From positions 1 to 64,000 of the forward strand of contig CALOAB010000004.1 in NCBI GenBank assembly GCA_942491185.1: a DNA stretch of 64,000 nucleotides, read 5' to 3'. This document shows positions 34,311-43,738 of the stretch, in pieces (position 1 is the first letter of the stretch; every line of letters begins with the position of its first letter). The notes beneath the pieces are model-generated. The model saw nothing but the letters and a program-made list of their open reading frames with translations, had not been told where the DNA came from and searched no databases. Both the position numbers and the translations under genes were made by a program. The stretch comes from SLRI01 sp942491185. Lineage in GTDB: Bacteria > Pseudomonadota > Alphaproteobacteria > Geminicoccales > Geminicoccaceae.

Positions 34311-34738
34311 TTCGTTACCTCACTCGTTACCACACCTGAGCTTGGCTTACCACAGATTGGCACGAACGGGAACGGACGTTGGCGACCGCGAGGTCGAGAT
34401 TATCCCTATAATAAACAGACAGTTGCGAACAATGCGGGACGTCTACGAACGCGGATTCGTCGGACCCCGTCTCCGCCAGTTCACACGAAAAATCAGATAC
34501 TTAGGCGTCGTTCTTGCGGCCGTCCGACAACGATGCCGACATCAGCCGTCAGCATATCGATCGATGGGACTGGATCGATAGGGCGGTGACGGACCGGCGC
34601 CGTCCAACGACTGGCGCAGTTGCGGCGACCGCCACTGGTAGCACAAAGGTGAGGCTGACGGCTCGGGCCGGCCTTCGGCAGGCGTTGCATCCTCCGGCTG
34701 CTATCGATTGCGCCCAACAACGACCGCAACTAATCTGA
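34311..34738. other. Region upstream of the integrase, possible attachment site
   Basis: About 430 bases without a gene. The decamer GTCTCCGCCA at 34469-34478 looks like the 3' end (acceptor plus CCA) of a serine-type tRNA or tmRNA, the usual target of this integrase family, but the rest of a tRNA cannot be folded from the flanking bases. It is noted as a possible remnant att core only. Confidence 0.25.
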
Positions 34739-35854
34739 ATGCCTCTTCAAGCTCCTAAAGAGACATGTCCGGCGCAATGCGATGAGCCTTCCAAAACCTT
34801 GCTTCGGGCCGGCGGAACACCGACGGATACTCTGGTAAACTCGCTACCGCTCTTGCGGGTCAGCCAGCTCATCCACGTCGTGGGTGCTGCGGATTCCATG
34901 GGGGTTCCCGTCGGCAGCGTGTTGCGAAAACTGGGGCAGCCGAGCTGGGACCAATGCGATCCAAATGGATTGACGGCGATTACCCATTTCTTCAGCTTCA
35001 TGGATCGCGCGGCGCATCTGGCGGGCAGCGAGACCTTCGGTGCTCAGGTCATTGAGCAAAGCCCATTCAACAGGATCGGCAAGCTCGGCCAGGCGATCAG
35101 CAATGCGCCGAATATCTATCAGGCCTTGCAGACCGCCACGCGCCTATTGCCAGCCCACACCAACTTCAAGCGCTACTGGCTCGCTGAGCGCGACGATCAG
35201 ATTTGGTTCTGTCGAGGCAGCCCGACCATCCTCGATGTCGGCGAAGAGATCTGCTGCCAATTTGCGCTCACCGGCATGGTGCAGATCGTCCAAATGGGCA
35301 CCGGCACCAATTGGCGACCCAATTCCGCCGTGCTTCAGGGCGACGGGATCGATACGCTCGCCAATACGGAGCTGTTCTCCCAGGCCGACATTCGATCCCA
35401 TCGCAGCATCTCGGCCTTCGCCATTCCCAAGCACCTTCTTGCCCTGCCGATCGAGCCGGCAAGAACGGCAGGCAAGCTGCCGGCGACCGCAGCCATCGAT
35501 GACGCCGATATCCTCGCGTCGGCGCCGGCCAAAGAGTTGGTCGGATCGCTCAAGCAGCTGATCGGCACGCTCTTGATGGAGGGCTGTCCGCGGCTCGAGA
35601 CCATAGCCGAGATCTTGAATATGCACCCGCGCAGCTTGCAGCGGCTGCTGCGCCGCAAGAACGTCACCCATCAGCAGCTGGTCGACGAGGTGCGCGCCGA
35701 GGCCGCTAGCCGCCTGCTCGGCAATCCCGATGGCAGCATCACCGATATCGCCCTCGACCTCGGCTACGCTGACGTCGCGCACTTCACCCGGGCGTTTCGT
35801 CGCTGGGCCGGCGTCTCGCCGACGCAGTTCCGGAGCCAGCGTCTCGCCGCGTGA
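34739..35854 (+). CDS. AraC family regulator (OruR/ArgR-like), copy 1
   Basis: A 371-residue AraC protein. The N-terminal effector domain (about 35-250) is the Arabinose_bd type found in OruR- and ArgR-like regulators; the C-terminal double helix-turn-helix includes PRLETIAEILNMHPRSLQRL and ITDIALDLGYADVAHFTRAF, ending with the signature RRWAGVSPTQFRSQR. A paralogue lies at 42360. It precedes the FUSC efflux genes on the same strand. AraC proteins of this type respond to amino acids or aromatic compounds. Confidence 0.9.
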   Translation: MPLQAPKETCPAQCDEPSKTLLRAGGTPTDTLVNSLPLLRVSQLIHVVGAADSMGVPVGSVLRKLGQPSWDQCDPNGLTAITHFFSFMDRAAHLAGSETFGAQVIEQSPFNRIGKLGQAISNAPNIYQALQTATRLLPAHTNFKRYWLAERDDQIWFCRGSPTILDVGEEICCQFALTGMVQIVQMGTGTNWRPNSAVLQGDGIDTLANTELFSQADIRSHRSISAFAIPKHLLALPIEPARTAGKLPATAAIDDADILASAPAKELVGSLKQLIGTLLMEGCPRLETIAEILNMHPRSLQRLLRRKNVTHQQLVDEVRAEAASRLLGNPDGSITDIALDLGYADVAHFTRAFRRWAGVSPTQFRSQRLAA

Positions 35855-36179
35855 GCCTGTGGCACCAAATGGCAAGCTCTACTGTCTGCATTCCCGCTAT
35901 GATGCCGCCGTGTTGAAGCGAAGGCGAGCCATTGAGCGCTGCTAGACCGACCCCAGAGATGTGGCCGTCGGCACGCTTCAGGTATGCCGTGAAGCTGGCT
36001 GTGGCGATGGTGCTCGCTTACGGCATCTCGCCGAGCCGCTATCGCCGAGCCAGCCGGACGGCGAGCTGAGCCGGACTCCTTGTCGCCGAATGGCAAGCGC
36101 CGGCTAGACGGCCTGGTAAGCTCCACTTTAGTGTGCAGGGGTTTCCGACCGGGAACCGTGCCAAAGAGCGAGGTCCTGC
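35855..36179. promoter_or_regulatory. Upstream region of the FUSC operon with two AATGGCAAG motifs
   Basis: AATGGCAAG occurs at 35868-35876 (after TGTGGCACCA) and at 36089-36097 (after TGTCGCCG). The same box preceded by CTGTCGTGT occurs upstream of the glutamate decarboxylase gene (43580-43597). A one-base variant (CTGTCGTCAAATGGGAAG) is at 41999-42016, upstream of the second AraC gene. The TGT..N..AATGGCAAG arrangement is a candidate AraC site. The interval also contains a FUSC gene fragment at 35959. Confidence 0.4.
35959..36069 (+). pseudogene. N-terminal fragment of a second FUSC-type gene
   Basis: ATG 35959 opens a 36-codon frame, MWPSARFRYAVKLAVAMVLA then YGI followed by unrelated residues. 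RFRYAVKLAVAMVLAYGI aligns with GFKDAVRVALAMVIVYGI at the start of the intact FUSC gene 36180, so this is the first membrane helix of a related gene cut off after about 23 residues. Confidence 0.55.
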
Positions 36180-38336
36180 GTGACGCTTTCGCGAGGTTTC
36201 AAGGACGCCGTCCGGGTGGCGCTCGCGATGGTCATCGTCTACGGGATCGTCCTGGCGCTCGGTTGGCACAGACCCTACTGGGCCGGGCTTGCCGTCGCGA
36301 TGTGCGGGCTCTCGACCGCCGGTGAATCCCTGCGCAAGGGCTTGCTGCGGATCGGCGGCACGCTCTTCGGTGTGGTCGTCGCGCTGACGCTGATCGCTCT
36401 GTTTCCGCAGGACCGCTGGCTCTTCTGCCTGGCCCTTTCCACCTATCTCGCCTTCTGCGCCTATCTGATGATGGGCACCTCGCGCTGGTATTTCTGGATG
36501 GTTGCCGGCTTCTCCGTGCCGATTTTGACGCTTGCCGGCGGACCGATTGCGGTCAACGCCTTCGACACCGTCATGCTGCGGGCGCAGGAGACTGTGCTCG
36601 GCATCGGCGTCTTCATGTTGGTCTCGGTCTTCGTCTGGCCGAGCAGCAGCCGCCGCGCGTTCGAGCAAGCCGTGGCCGAGCTCGTCGCCCTGCAGCAGCA
36701 GCTGTTCCACGATTATCTGGCGATGGCATCGGGTTCTCCGCCGACCGAGCAATTGAAGAAGCTGGCATCGCAGGCGGCGGGAACGCAAGCGCGTCTCGCG
36801 GATCTGCTTGAAGCTGCAGAGCTCGACAGCTTCGAGGTCTGGGAGGTGCGTGACGCCTGGCGGCGTCTCGTCGGCCAACTCGAGCAGCTGACGACCATCC
36901 TCGAGCGGTGGCGAAACGGCTTCGACGACCTCGACGGCACGCTGCCGGCGTTGCTGCCGTCACTTCCGGCGTTCGAAACCGAGATCGCGCAGCGGCTCCA
37001 GGCGGTCGACGATATGCTCGCCGGGCGCAGCCCGCGACACGAGCCGGCTGCGGTCGCCCTCGAGTTCGACGAGACAGCGCTCGCGAGGCTGTCGCATGTC
37101 ACCCGCGCCGCGGCTGTCCTGTCACGCGATCAGCTGCGGCAGTTGGACGAGATCAGTCGCGAGGCGCACGCTGTCGTCAGGGCCGTCATTGGTTCCAGCC
37201 GGGTCATCGCAACGAAGACGGCGGAACCGTCTTGGACGGTCGCCTCGGCTTTGGAGCCCGAACGGCTGAGAGCCGTCGGACGACAATTCACAACGCTCTG
37301 GTTGGTGCTCATGGTCGCGATCTTCGTGCCCGATGTGCCCAATCCCGCCGGACTGATCGCCCTGACGACCTCCGCTTCGCTCTTCCTCTGCATCATGCCA
37401 CAGCTCTCGATTGCGTCCCTCTTCCTGCCGATCGCCTTCAACGTCCTCTTGTCGGGCAGTATCTATCTCTTCGTCATGCCGCATATTTCGGATTTTACCG
37501 GACTCGCGCTGCTGCTCTTCTGCGTCGTTTTTTTCATTAGTTACACTTTAAGCAGTCCGCAACACGTCATAACGAAAAGTGTGAGCCTGTCGCTGTTTGT
37601 CATGTTAATAAATGTCGAGAATCTTCAGCAGTACAATTTTATTAGTGTGGCCAACTGGGCATTCGTTTTTCCGCTGTTTTTTGCTGCTGTGGCCCTGGCG
37701 TCGTATTGGCCATTCTCGTTCAAGCCCGAGCACGTCATTTTGCGGTTGCTCCGACGTTTTTTGGGCAGCTGCGCGCGGCTAGCGGCATCGCCTGGACCGC
37801 AAGGTAACGAGACTGGCTTCATCCAAAACTACCGCCGGGCGTTCGATGCCTATACGGTGCGCGCCGTGCCGGGTCGGATTGCCGCTTGGAGCCGCGCATT
37901 GCCGCGCGCCGCTCTCGGCGACACGCCGCCTGAGCGCTTGGCCGAGCTCGTCGCCGGGCTGCAGCTGCTCGCCGATCGCTTGCAGGATCTGGGCACGGTG
38001 CGCGGCTACGCTCAAGATGCGGTGCTGGTGCGCGAGCTGGAGGTCGAAAGGGATCGCTGGCGCGGCGGCTTGGAGACTGCCTTGCAGGCTGCTGCCGATA
38101 GTCCCGGAGGCACCGATTCGACAGCGCTCGGCGCCCAGCTTGCGGCACTCCTCGAGCGCGTCGAACAACGCCTCGAGGAAACGTTGACCGGGCCCGCAGC
38201 AGCCGTTCCGGCCGAGCAGTGTGCCGACATGTACCGCGTGCTCGGCGCCTATCGCGGGGTATCCGTGGCGGTGATCGATCTGGCGCGAACGGCGTCCGGC
38301 ATCGACTGGGCCCGGCTTCGCGAAACACGGTTCTGA
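36180..38336 (+). CDS. FUSC family efflux protein (AaeB/YccS-like)
   Basis: 718 residues from GTG 36180 (GAGG upstream). A membrane block at about 1-155 (AVRVALAMVIVYGIVLALGW, HRPYWAGLAVAMCGLSTAGE) precedes a soluble helical region (about 155-365) and a second membrane block (about 375-510; LTTSASLFLCIMPQLSIASL). A cytoplasmic tail follows. This is the fusaric-acid/aromatic-acid exporter fold. With DUF1656 and HlyD genes directly after, it forms an AaeXAB-type tripartite pump. Bases about 37520-37680 are unusually AT-rich for this gene. Confidence 0.9.
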   Translation: MTLSRGFKDAVRVALAMVIVYGIVLALGWHRPYWAGLAVAMCGLSTAGESLRKGLLRIGGTLFGVVVALTLIALFPQDRWLFCLALSTYLAFCAYLMMGTSRWYFWMVAGFSVPILTLAGGPIAVNAFDTVMLRAQETVLGIGVFMLVSVFVWPSSSRRAFEQAVAELVALQQQLFHDYLAMASGSPPTEQLKKLASQAAGTQARLADLLEAAELDSFEVWEVRDAWRRLVGQLEQLTTILERWRNGFDDLDGTLPALLPSLPAFETEIAQRLQAVDDMLAGRSPRHEPAAVALEFDETALARLSHVTRAAAVLSRDQLRQLDEISREAHAVVRAVIGSSRVIATKTAEPSWTVASALEPERLRAVGRQFTTLWLVLMVAIFVPDVPNPAGLIALTTSASLFLCIMPQLSIASLFLPIAFNVLLSGSIYLFVMPHISDFTGLALLLFCVVFFISYTLSSPQHVITKSVSLSLFVMLINVENLQQYNFISVANWAFVFPLFFAAVALASYWPFSFKPEHVILRLLRRFLGSCARLAASPGPQGNETGFIQNYRRAFDAYTVRAVPGRIAAWSRALPRAALGDTPPERLAELVAGLQLLADRLQDLGTVRGYAQDAVLVRELEVERDRWRGGLETALQAAADSPGGTDSTALGAQLAALLERVEQRLEETLTGPAAAVPAEQCADMYRVLGAYRGVSVAVIDLARTASGIDWARLRETRF

Positions 38337-38349
38337 AGCCAAGGACGCC

Positions 38350-38562
38350 ATGCAGCTGATTCCTCACGAGATCGATGTGGCCGGTGTGTTCTTGTCGCCG
38401 ATGCTGTTCGCCGGCGCATTCGGCGTGATCGCCGCGTGGCTGACGGTCGCCATGCTTAATCGCTACCGGCTGTCGCGGCTCTTCTTCTATCCGCCCTTGG
38501 TCTTCGTCGCCATGGTCGTCATCTACGGCACGGTCTTCGCCACCTTCGTCATTCCGGGATAG
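38350..38562 (+). CDS. DUF1656 (AaeX-like) membrane protein
   Basis: 70 residues with two helices (FLSPMLFAGAFGVIAAWLTV, FFYPPLVFVAMVVIYGTVFA). The opening HEIDVAGVFLSP and the PPLVF motif are typical of DUF1656. Such proteins are always encoded between the FUSC and HlyD components of aromatic-acid efflux pumps, exactly as here (13-base gap before, 4 after). Confidence 0.92.
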   Translation: MQLIPHEIDVAGVFLSPMLFAGAFGVIAAWLTVAMLNRYRLSRLFFYPPLVFVAMVVIYGTVFATFVIPG

Positions 38563-38566
38563 GTCC

Positions 38567-39703
38567 ATGCAGCGGGCGATCAAGATCGGCCTCACCGCGG
38601 TGATCGTGCTTGCTGCGGTAGCAGTGGTAGCATTCAAGTACCGCCAGTACATCGTCAATCCCTGGACCCGGGACGGCATGGTCCGGGCGCAGGTGCTGCA
38701 GATCGCGCCGCGGGTCTCTGGCCCGATCGTCGAGCTGCCGATCCGCGACAACCAGCTCGTCGCCGCAGGCGATCTGCTGTTCGAGATCGACCCGCGCACC
38801 TTTCAGGCGGCCTACGACCAGGCGCTGGCCGATCTCGACAGGACGCGCGACGATCTCGATGCGCTTCAGGCCCAGGTCGCCGCAGCCGAGGCTCTGGTCG
38901 AGCAGTCGAATTCGCAGGTTGCGCAGGCGGAAATCGCGATCGCCGGCTATCAAGCCCAGTTCGATCAGGCCTATGCCGAGCTCAGGCGGGTCACCGTGCT
39001 GGTCGAGCGCCAGGATGTGTCGCGTGCCGTCTTCGATCAACGCAAGGCGGAGAGTGATATCGCGGAAGCGCGACTGCGCAACGCCGAGGCCCGCCTGGTC
39101 GAGGCCGAGGCCTCGCTGGCTCAGACGCAGGCGGATCTCGCCCGCGCGCGGGCTGATCTGGGCGCACCTGGCGATCTTAACGCACGGTTACGCGCGGCCC
39201 AGGCGGCGGTGGAGTCGGCTCGCCTCGATCTCGAGTTCACCAAGATGAACGCACCGGCCGACGGCTATATCACCAATCTGCAGCTTCGGCCCGGCGATCA
39301 GACCGTCGCCAACCAAGCGGCACTGGCCCTGATCGACAGCGCCTCGTTCTACGTGCAGGGGTTCTTTCGCGAGACCCTGGTCGCCGGCATCGCACCCGGC
39401 GACCGCGCGATTGTCACGCTGATGACCTACCCCGACCAGCCGCTCGAGGGTCGGGTCGACAGCGTCGGCTGGGGTATCGCCCCGGACGATGGCATCACCG
39501 GGTTCGAGCTGTTGCCACAGGTCAGCCCGACCTTCGAGTGGATCCGCCTCGCCCAGCGCATCCCGGTCCGGGTTCACCTCGTCGACCTGCCCGAGGGTGT
39601 GGCGCTGCGGGTCGGCACCACCGCCTCGGTGCTGGTCATGACCGGCACCAGCGATGGTGGGGACGGTGGAGCAGTGCCGCCGGCGCCATCGGTCCTGCAA
39701 TAG
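38567..39703 (+). CDS. HlyD-family membrane fusion protein (AaeA/EmrA-like)
   Basis: 378 residues. An N-terminal anchor (ITAVIVLAAVAVVAFKYRQY region, residues 4-24) precedes the biotinyl-lipoyl half VSGPIVELPIRDNQLVAAGD, a long coiled-coil hairpin (about 80-205), then MNAPADGYITNLQLRPGDQT and the beta-barrel (FYVQGFFRETLVAGIAPGDR). It is the periplasmic adaptor linking the FUSC pump to an outer-membrane channel. Third gene of the efflux operon; no TolC-type gene is nearby. Confidence 0.92.
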   Translation: MQRAIKIGLTAVIVLAAVAVVAFKYRQYIVNPWTRDGMVRAQVLQIAPRVSGPIVELPIRDNQLVAAGDLLFEIDPRTFQAAYDQALADLDRTRDDLDALQAQVAAAEALVEQSNSQVAQAEIAIAGYQAQFDQAYAELRRVTVLVERQDVSRAVFDQRKAESDIAEARLRNAEARLVEAEASLAQTQADLARARADLGAPGDLNARLRAAQAAVESARLDLEFTKMNAPADGYITNLQLRPGDQTVANQAALALIDSASFYVQGFFRETLVAGIAPGDRAIVTLMTYPDQPLEGRVDSVGWGIAPDDGITGFELLPQVSPTFEWIRLAQRIPVRVHLVDLPEGVALRVGTTASVLVMTGTSDGGDGGAVPPAPSVLQ

Positions 39704-40031
39704 CGTGACGTCGCGATCTCGCGGCAATCGAGACGATGGCGCAAAGCCTTGCCGCGCAACGGAAACGCAAGCTTGCCCTCTCTGGCACGCCCGCGGCAGC
39801 ACGGCGATGACGACAGCAAATTCGCTGATCTCGCGCTCGTCTGGCTTCGGGAGACGCCGAATGTGAACGGCCCCGGCACACGGTGAGATCTAGCCGGATG
39901 AGCCTCGGCCTCGTTATTTGAGCGACACCTCATTCGACAGGGCCCGGCAGAGGCGCGGCTGGGCCGGCCACCAGCCTCGGGTAAGCGGTAGTCGACGCGG
40001 CATGAACAGCACAAGGGCATCATCGACCGTC

Positions 40032-41858
40032 ATGAACCAGAACAACGTTGCCAACCTTGCTTGTCTGGCCGCTGCCATTGCCGCCCTCTTACTCACGGCT
40101 ATCTGGGCCGCGTCGGCGTTGGCCGCTGCACCGAGCGACGTCGATATCGTCTTCCCCCCGGCGCTCGACAGCTATGGCGACGCCGAGCTGACCGGCATCG
40201 GCGAGATCCTCGTCCATCGGATCGAGCAGGAGCCCTTCAATCTGTTTGCCACCCTGATCTTTCTCTTCGCCATCGTTCACACCTTCATGGCGAGCAAGCT
40301 GATGGCGATGAGCCACACGCGTGAGCACGCGCATCTCGAAAAGATCAAGAGAGGCGAGGCGCGCGAGGGCACGCGAGACCTGTTGGCCGGCGCCTACCAC
40401 TTCCTCGGCGAGGTGGAGGTCGTGTTCGGGCTCTGGGTCATTCCGCTGTTTTTCGGCATCATTCTCTTCTTCGACTGGTCGACGGTGCTCCACTACATCG
40501 ATGACGGGGTCAATCTGACGGAAGCCGCTTTCGTCGTCGTCATCATGGTGCTGGCGTCCACCCGGCCGATCCTGCAGCTGGGCGAGCTGATCATGATGCG
40601 GATCGCCGGCCTCTTCGGCGGAACGCTGGGCGCCTTCTGGGTGACCGTGATGACCATCGGGCCGCTCCTCGGCTCGTTCATCACGGAACCGGCGGCGATG
40701 ACCATCACCGCGCTGCTGCTGTCGCAGAAGTTCTACGACCTCGGTACCAGCGCTCGCTTCAGATACGCCACCCTCGGCCTGCTTTTCGTCAACGTCTCCG
40801 TCGGCGGCACGCTGACCCACTTCGCGGCACCACCCGTGCTCATGGTCGCGGGCCCGTGGGGATGGGGAACCGACTTCATGCTCCTCAATTTCGGCTGGAA
40901 GGCAGTCCTCGGCATACTGATCGCCAATGGTCTCTATTTCCTGGCGTTCCGACAAGAGCTTGCCGCCATGCAAGGTGCCTACGCCCTGGAGCTCCTGAAG
41001 GACAGAATCGCCAGGGATTTCGTCCCACGGCAGCTGATGGAAGAGGAATGGACGAGGTCAGTCGAGGAGGTCGAGCAACGGCAACGGTTCATCGAGACGA
41101 TCCGAGCGCGAACGGACGAATACGCGCGCGCCATTCGCCAAAGCGTAGAGCCCGTTATTCTAAGCAAGGCCGAGAGCGCTGGCGCCGATCCGGAGCTCGT
41201 CAAGGAAGCGATCGAGGCCCGGTTCGCCGAGGTCGTGCGCTACAAGCTCAGGCGATTCATGCCTGCGCTGCTACCCGAGGCGGAGCGCCCGGATTTTCGA
41301 GACCCGGATTGGGACCAGCGACAGGATCCGGTCCCGGTTTGGGTCACGTCTGTCCATCTTCTCTTCATGGGCTGGACCATCATCAATGCCCACCATGCCG
41401 AGCTGTTCGTGCTCGGCTTGTTGTTCTTCCTCGGCTTCGCGCAGGTGACGGCCTACTACCAGAACCGGATCACCTTGCAGTCTCCGCTCCTGGTGGGCTT
41501 TTTCCTGGCTGGCCTCGTCATCCACGGTGGCCTGCAGGGCTGGTGGATCGCACCCGTTTTGGGCAGCCTGTCGGAAATGCCGCTCATGCTCGGTGCGACG
41601 GTGCTCACCGCGTTCAACGACAATGCGGCCATCACCTATCTGAGCACGCTGGTCCCCGGATTCTCCGAGAGCATGAAATACGCCGTGGTTGCAGGTGCCG
41701 TCTCTGGCGGCGGGCTGACGGTCATCGCGAACGCGCCCAATCCGGCGGGCCAATCAATCCTCAAGAAGCACTTCGACGATGCCGTATCGCCCCTAGGCCT
41801 GCTCATGGCAGCGCTGCTGCCGACGATCATCGTCTGGCTGTGCTTCGCGCTGCTGTAA
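40032..41858 (+). CDS. Putative Na+/H+ antiporter (PF07399-type)
   Basis: 608 residues from ATG 40032; earlier in-frame starts exist at 40002 and 39918 but add a basic, unlikely leader. A signal-like helix and an acidic periplasmic stretch precede about a dozen helices. Landmarks are NLFATLIFLFAIVHTFMASK, MTIGPLLGSFITEPAAMTIT, VSVGGTLTHFAAPPVLMVAG, TVLTAFNDNAAITYLSTLVP and VIANAPNPAGQSIL. A charged cytoplasmic loop (about 315-430) splits the membrane domain. Na+-coupled proton uptake would help pH control beside the decarboxylase genes. Confidence 0.85.
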   Translation: MNQNNVANLACLAAAIAALLLTAIWAASALAAAPSDVDIVFPPALDSYGDAELTGIGEILVHRIEQEPFNLFATLIFLFAIVHTFMASKLMAMSHTREHAHLEKIKRGEAREGTRDLLAGAYHFLGEVEVVFGLWVIPLFFGIILFFDWSTVLHYIDDGVNLTEAAFVVVIMVLASTRPILQLGELIMMRIAGLFGGTLGAFWVTVMTIGPLLGSFITEPAAMTITALLLSQKFYDLGTSARFRYATLGLLFVNVSVGGTLTHFAAPPVLMVAGPWGWGTDFMLLNFGWKAVLGILIANGLYFLAFRQELAAMQGAYALELLKDRIARDFVPRQLMEEEWTRSVEEVEQRQRFIETIRARTDEYARAIRQSVEPVILSKAESAGADPELVKEAIEARFAEVVRYKLRRFMPALLPEAERPDFRDPDWDQRQDPVPVWVTSVHLLFMGWTIINAHHAELFVLGLLFFLGFAQVTAYYQNRITLQSPLLVGFFLAGLVIHGGLQGWWIAPVLGSLSEMPLMLGATVLTAFNDNAAITYLSTLVPGFSESMKYAVVAGAVSGGGLTVIANAPNPAGQSILKKHFDDAVSPLGLLMAALLPTIIVWLCFALL

Positions 41859-42359
41859 CGCCTCGGTTGCGATCGAGCGTCCCGAATGTAGACCGGTCGC
41901 GTTAGAAGTGATTGCCATCAGTGAGTCCCAATCCAAACGTTGCCCATCGCGCGGTTAGCATGGCGAAGCGACAAGACGCCATGCCGACGTGATCGCCGCT
42001 GTCGTCAAATGGGAAGTTGCCTGCGCCGACCTCCTTTACCAAATTGTGCGTCGAGGTGACAGGTTCGATGAAGGTGGCTGGCTTTTTGGCAGCGGCTGTC
42101 TAGTCGTCTGGTATTCGGGTCCCATGGGGAGAAACGATCATGGCATTGTCCGCCGGCAGCCCGCTCCGACGACCGGCCCGAGTTGGTGATTCCGGCCCGT
42201 CGAAGCGGCTGGACGCGCGGCCAATTCGCACTAACTGATGCTCGGCTGTAACTCTATGCATATTGGCAGATCGGTAAGCGTGTAGGCGTTTGGTGGGCGC
42301 CTTGAGTAAGATACTATTTGGCGAAGTTCAGCAACCCGTCCTCGTGAGGACGCCAAACA
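41859..42359. other. Intergenic region upstream of the second AraC gene
   Basis: About 500 bases without a supportable gene. It holds a TGTCG-type motif CTGTCGTCAAATGGGAAG at 41999-42016, related to the boxes upstream of the FUSC and gadB genes. The last 150 bases are AT-richer and probably contain the AraC promoter. Confidence 0.35.
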
Positions 42360-43421
42360 GTGGATGGCAAATTTTTGCTTTTCCAACCACAGCTGGCCAC
42401 AAACCCCTTGCTACCTCTCAGCAGGGTCAGCGAGTTTGTTCATGTCGCCGAGGCCTGCGAGTTGCTCGGGGTCTCGACAGAAGCTGTTTGCCGGCGTCTC
42501 GGCCAGCCATTCTGGCACGATTGCGACCCGGCCGGATACGCGCCAGTGGAACACTTCCGCCGCTTCATCGATGGCGCGGCGCACGCGGCGAGCTCACGGT
42601 TGTTCGGCTTCGCGATCCGGGAGGCCTCGCGGGTCGAACGCCTGGCCGTTGTCCGGCTGGCGATAGCCCGGTCTGCGAACCTCTATCAGGCGCTCATGCT
42701 GGCTTGCCGGCTGATGGAGGGCCATTCGAACGGCATCAAATACTGGCTCGACGAGAAGCACGACGCTGTCTGGATTTGCCGCCGCAGCAGGCGCTTCCTG
42801 GAGACAGGTGACGATATGACGATCCAGTATGTGCTCGCCGGGATGATCCAGGTGGTGCAGTGCGGCGCGGGCAAGGCCTGGTGGCCGAAGCGGATCGTGC
42901 TGCAAGGCACTGGGCCGATCGCTCTGCCACCGGTCGAGGCGTCGGGCGAAGCGGCGGTTCAGTACCACCCGGACATATCGGCGATCGCCGTGCCCCGAAA
43001 TCTCCTACCGCAGCCGGTCCACTCTCTTGACGCCGATCCGCGGACGCCGGTCTTGGCGGCGTTCGACGAGCCGACCTTCCTGCAGACGGCGCCGGCCGAT
43101 ACGCTGGTGGCGGCGCTCAAGCAGCTGATCGCCACCATGATGCCGCACGGCTGCCCGTCGATCGAGACGGTCGCCGAGATTGCCGGCGCCCATCCGCGGA
43201 CCCTGCAGCGCAGCCTGCATCGCCAATCGACCAGCTTTCGCCAGCTGGTCGACGAGGTCCGCGCCGAGCAGGCGACGCTGATGCTCCGGGCAGGCGACGC
43301 CCCGATCACCGACATCGCCTTCGACCTCGGCTATACTGATCTGGCGCACTTCACCCGGGCGTTCCGTCGATGGACCGGTGTCTCACCACGCCAATTCCGT
43401 GGCCAGCGTATCGCCGCCTGA
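42360..43421 (+). CDS. AraC family regulator (OruR/ArgR-like), copy 2
   Basis: 353 residues, starting at GTG 42360. It is a full-length paralogue of the regulator at 34739: LGQPFWHDCDPAGY parallels LGQPSWDQCDPNGL, and both share LVDEVRAE, ITDIA.DLGY and the C-terminal FTRAFRRWTGVSPRQFRGQR. An N-terminal effector domain and C-terminal double helix-turn-helix are intact. It lies directly upstream of the glutamate decarboxylase gene on the same strand and is its most likely regulator. Confidence 0.9.
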   Translation: MDGKFLLFQPQLATNPLLPLSRVSEFVHVAEACELLGVSTEAVCRRLGQPFWHDCDPAGYAPVEHFRRFIDGAAHAASSRLFGFAIREASRVERLAVVRLAIARSANLYQALMLACRLMEGHSNGIKYWLDEKHDAVWICRRSRRFLETGDDMTIQYVLAGMIQVVQCGAGKAWWPKRIVLQGTGPIALPPVEASGEAAVQYHPDISAIAVPRNLLPQPVHSLDADPRTPVLAAFDEPTFLQTAPADTLVAALKQLIATMMPHGCPSIETVAEIAGAHPRTLQRSLHRQSTSFRQLVDEVRAEQATLMLRAGDAPITDIAFDLGYTDLAHFTRAFRRWTGVSPRQFRGQRIAA

Positions 43422-43579
43422 GCCCGCGACTGGTTATCGGCTGGCAGGACCCGAGCCGGGCCTGGCTCACGAGTTGGACCGTTGATGGATGACCGAGGTC
43501 GGCGCCGCTCCATTACGGGGCCAGCTGCGCGCATTTCCCGCGACATCGCGACAAACGGGCGCTACTGGCGTGCTGACTG

Positions 43580-43597
43580 CTGTCGTGTAATGGCAAG
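43580..43597. promoter_or_regulatory. Candidate AraC operator upstream of gadB
   Basis: CTGTCGTGTAATGGCAAG lies 142 bases before the gadB start and is followed by AAATTGTCCATTCG. It matches the boxes at 36080-36097 (TTGTCGCCGAATGGCAAG) and 41999-42016. Three related sites next to two related regulators are unlikely to be random, but binding is untested. Confidence 0.4.
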
Positions 43598-43738
43598 AAA
43601 TTGTCCATTCGCGCCGCTTAGTAAGCATGGTGACGACAGTCGCGCAGCCCTGGCCTGAACCAGGCGACGCTGCGATCGACACAGGGATTCGGCTCTTCGA
43701 ATCTCGCTGAAGAGCGCAATAAGAGGGAACTCTCGATC

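Noticed and set aside
34430..34478. tRNA-Ser or tmRNA gene next to the integrase
   Set aside because: Only the final GTCTCCGCCA looks tRNA-like; no T-arm, anticodon arm or acceptor partner can be folded from the flanks.
42290..42811. Alternative frame overlapping the start of the second AraC gene
   Set aside because: No AraC or other domain is in that frame, and the paralogue alignment fixes the frame starting at 42360.
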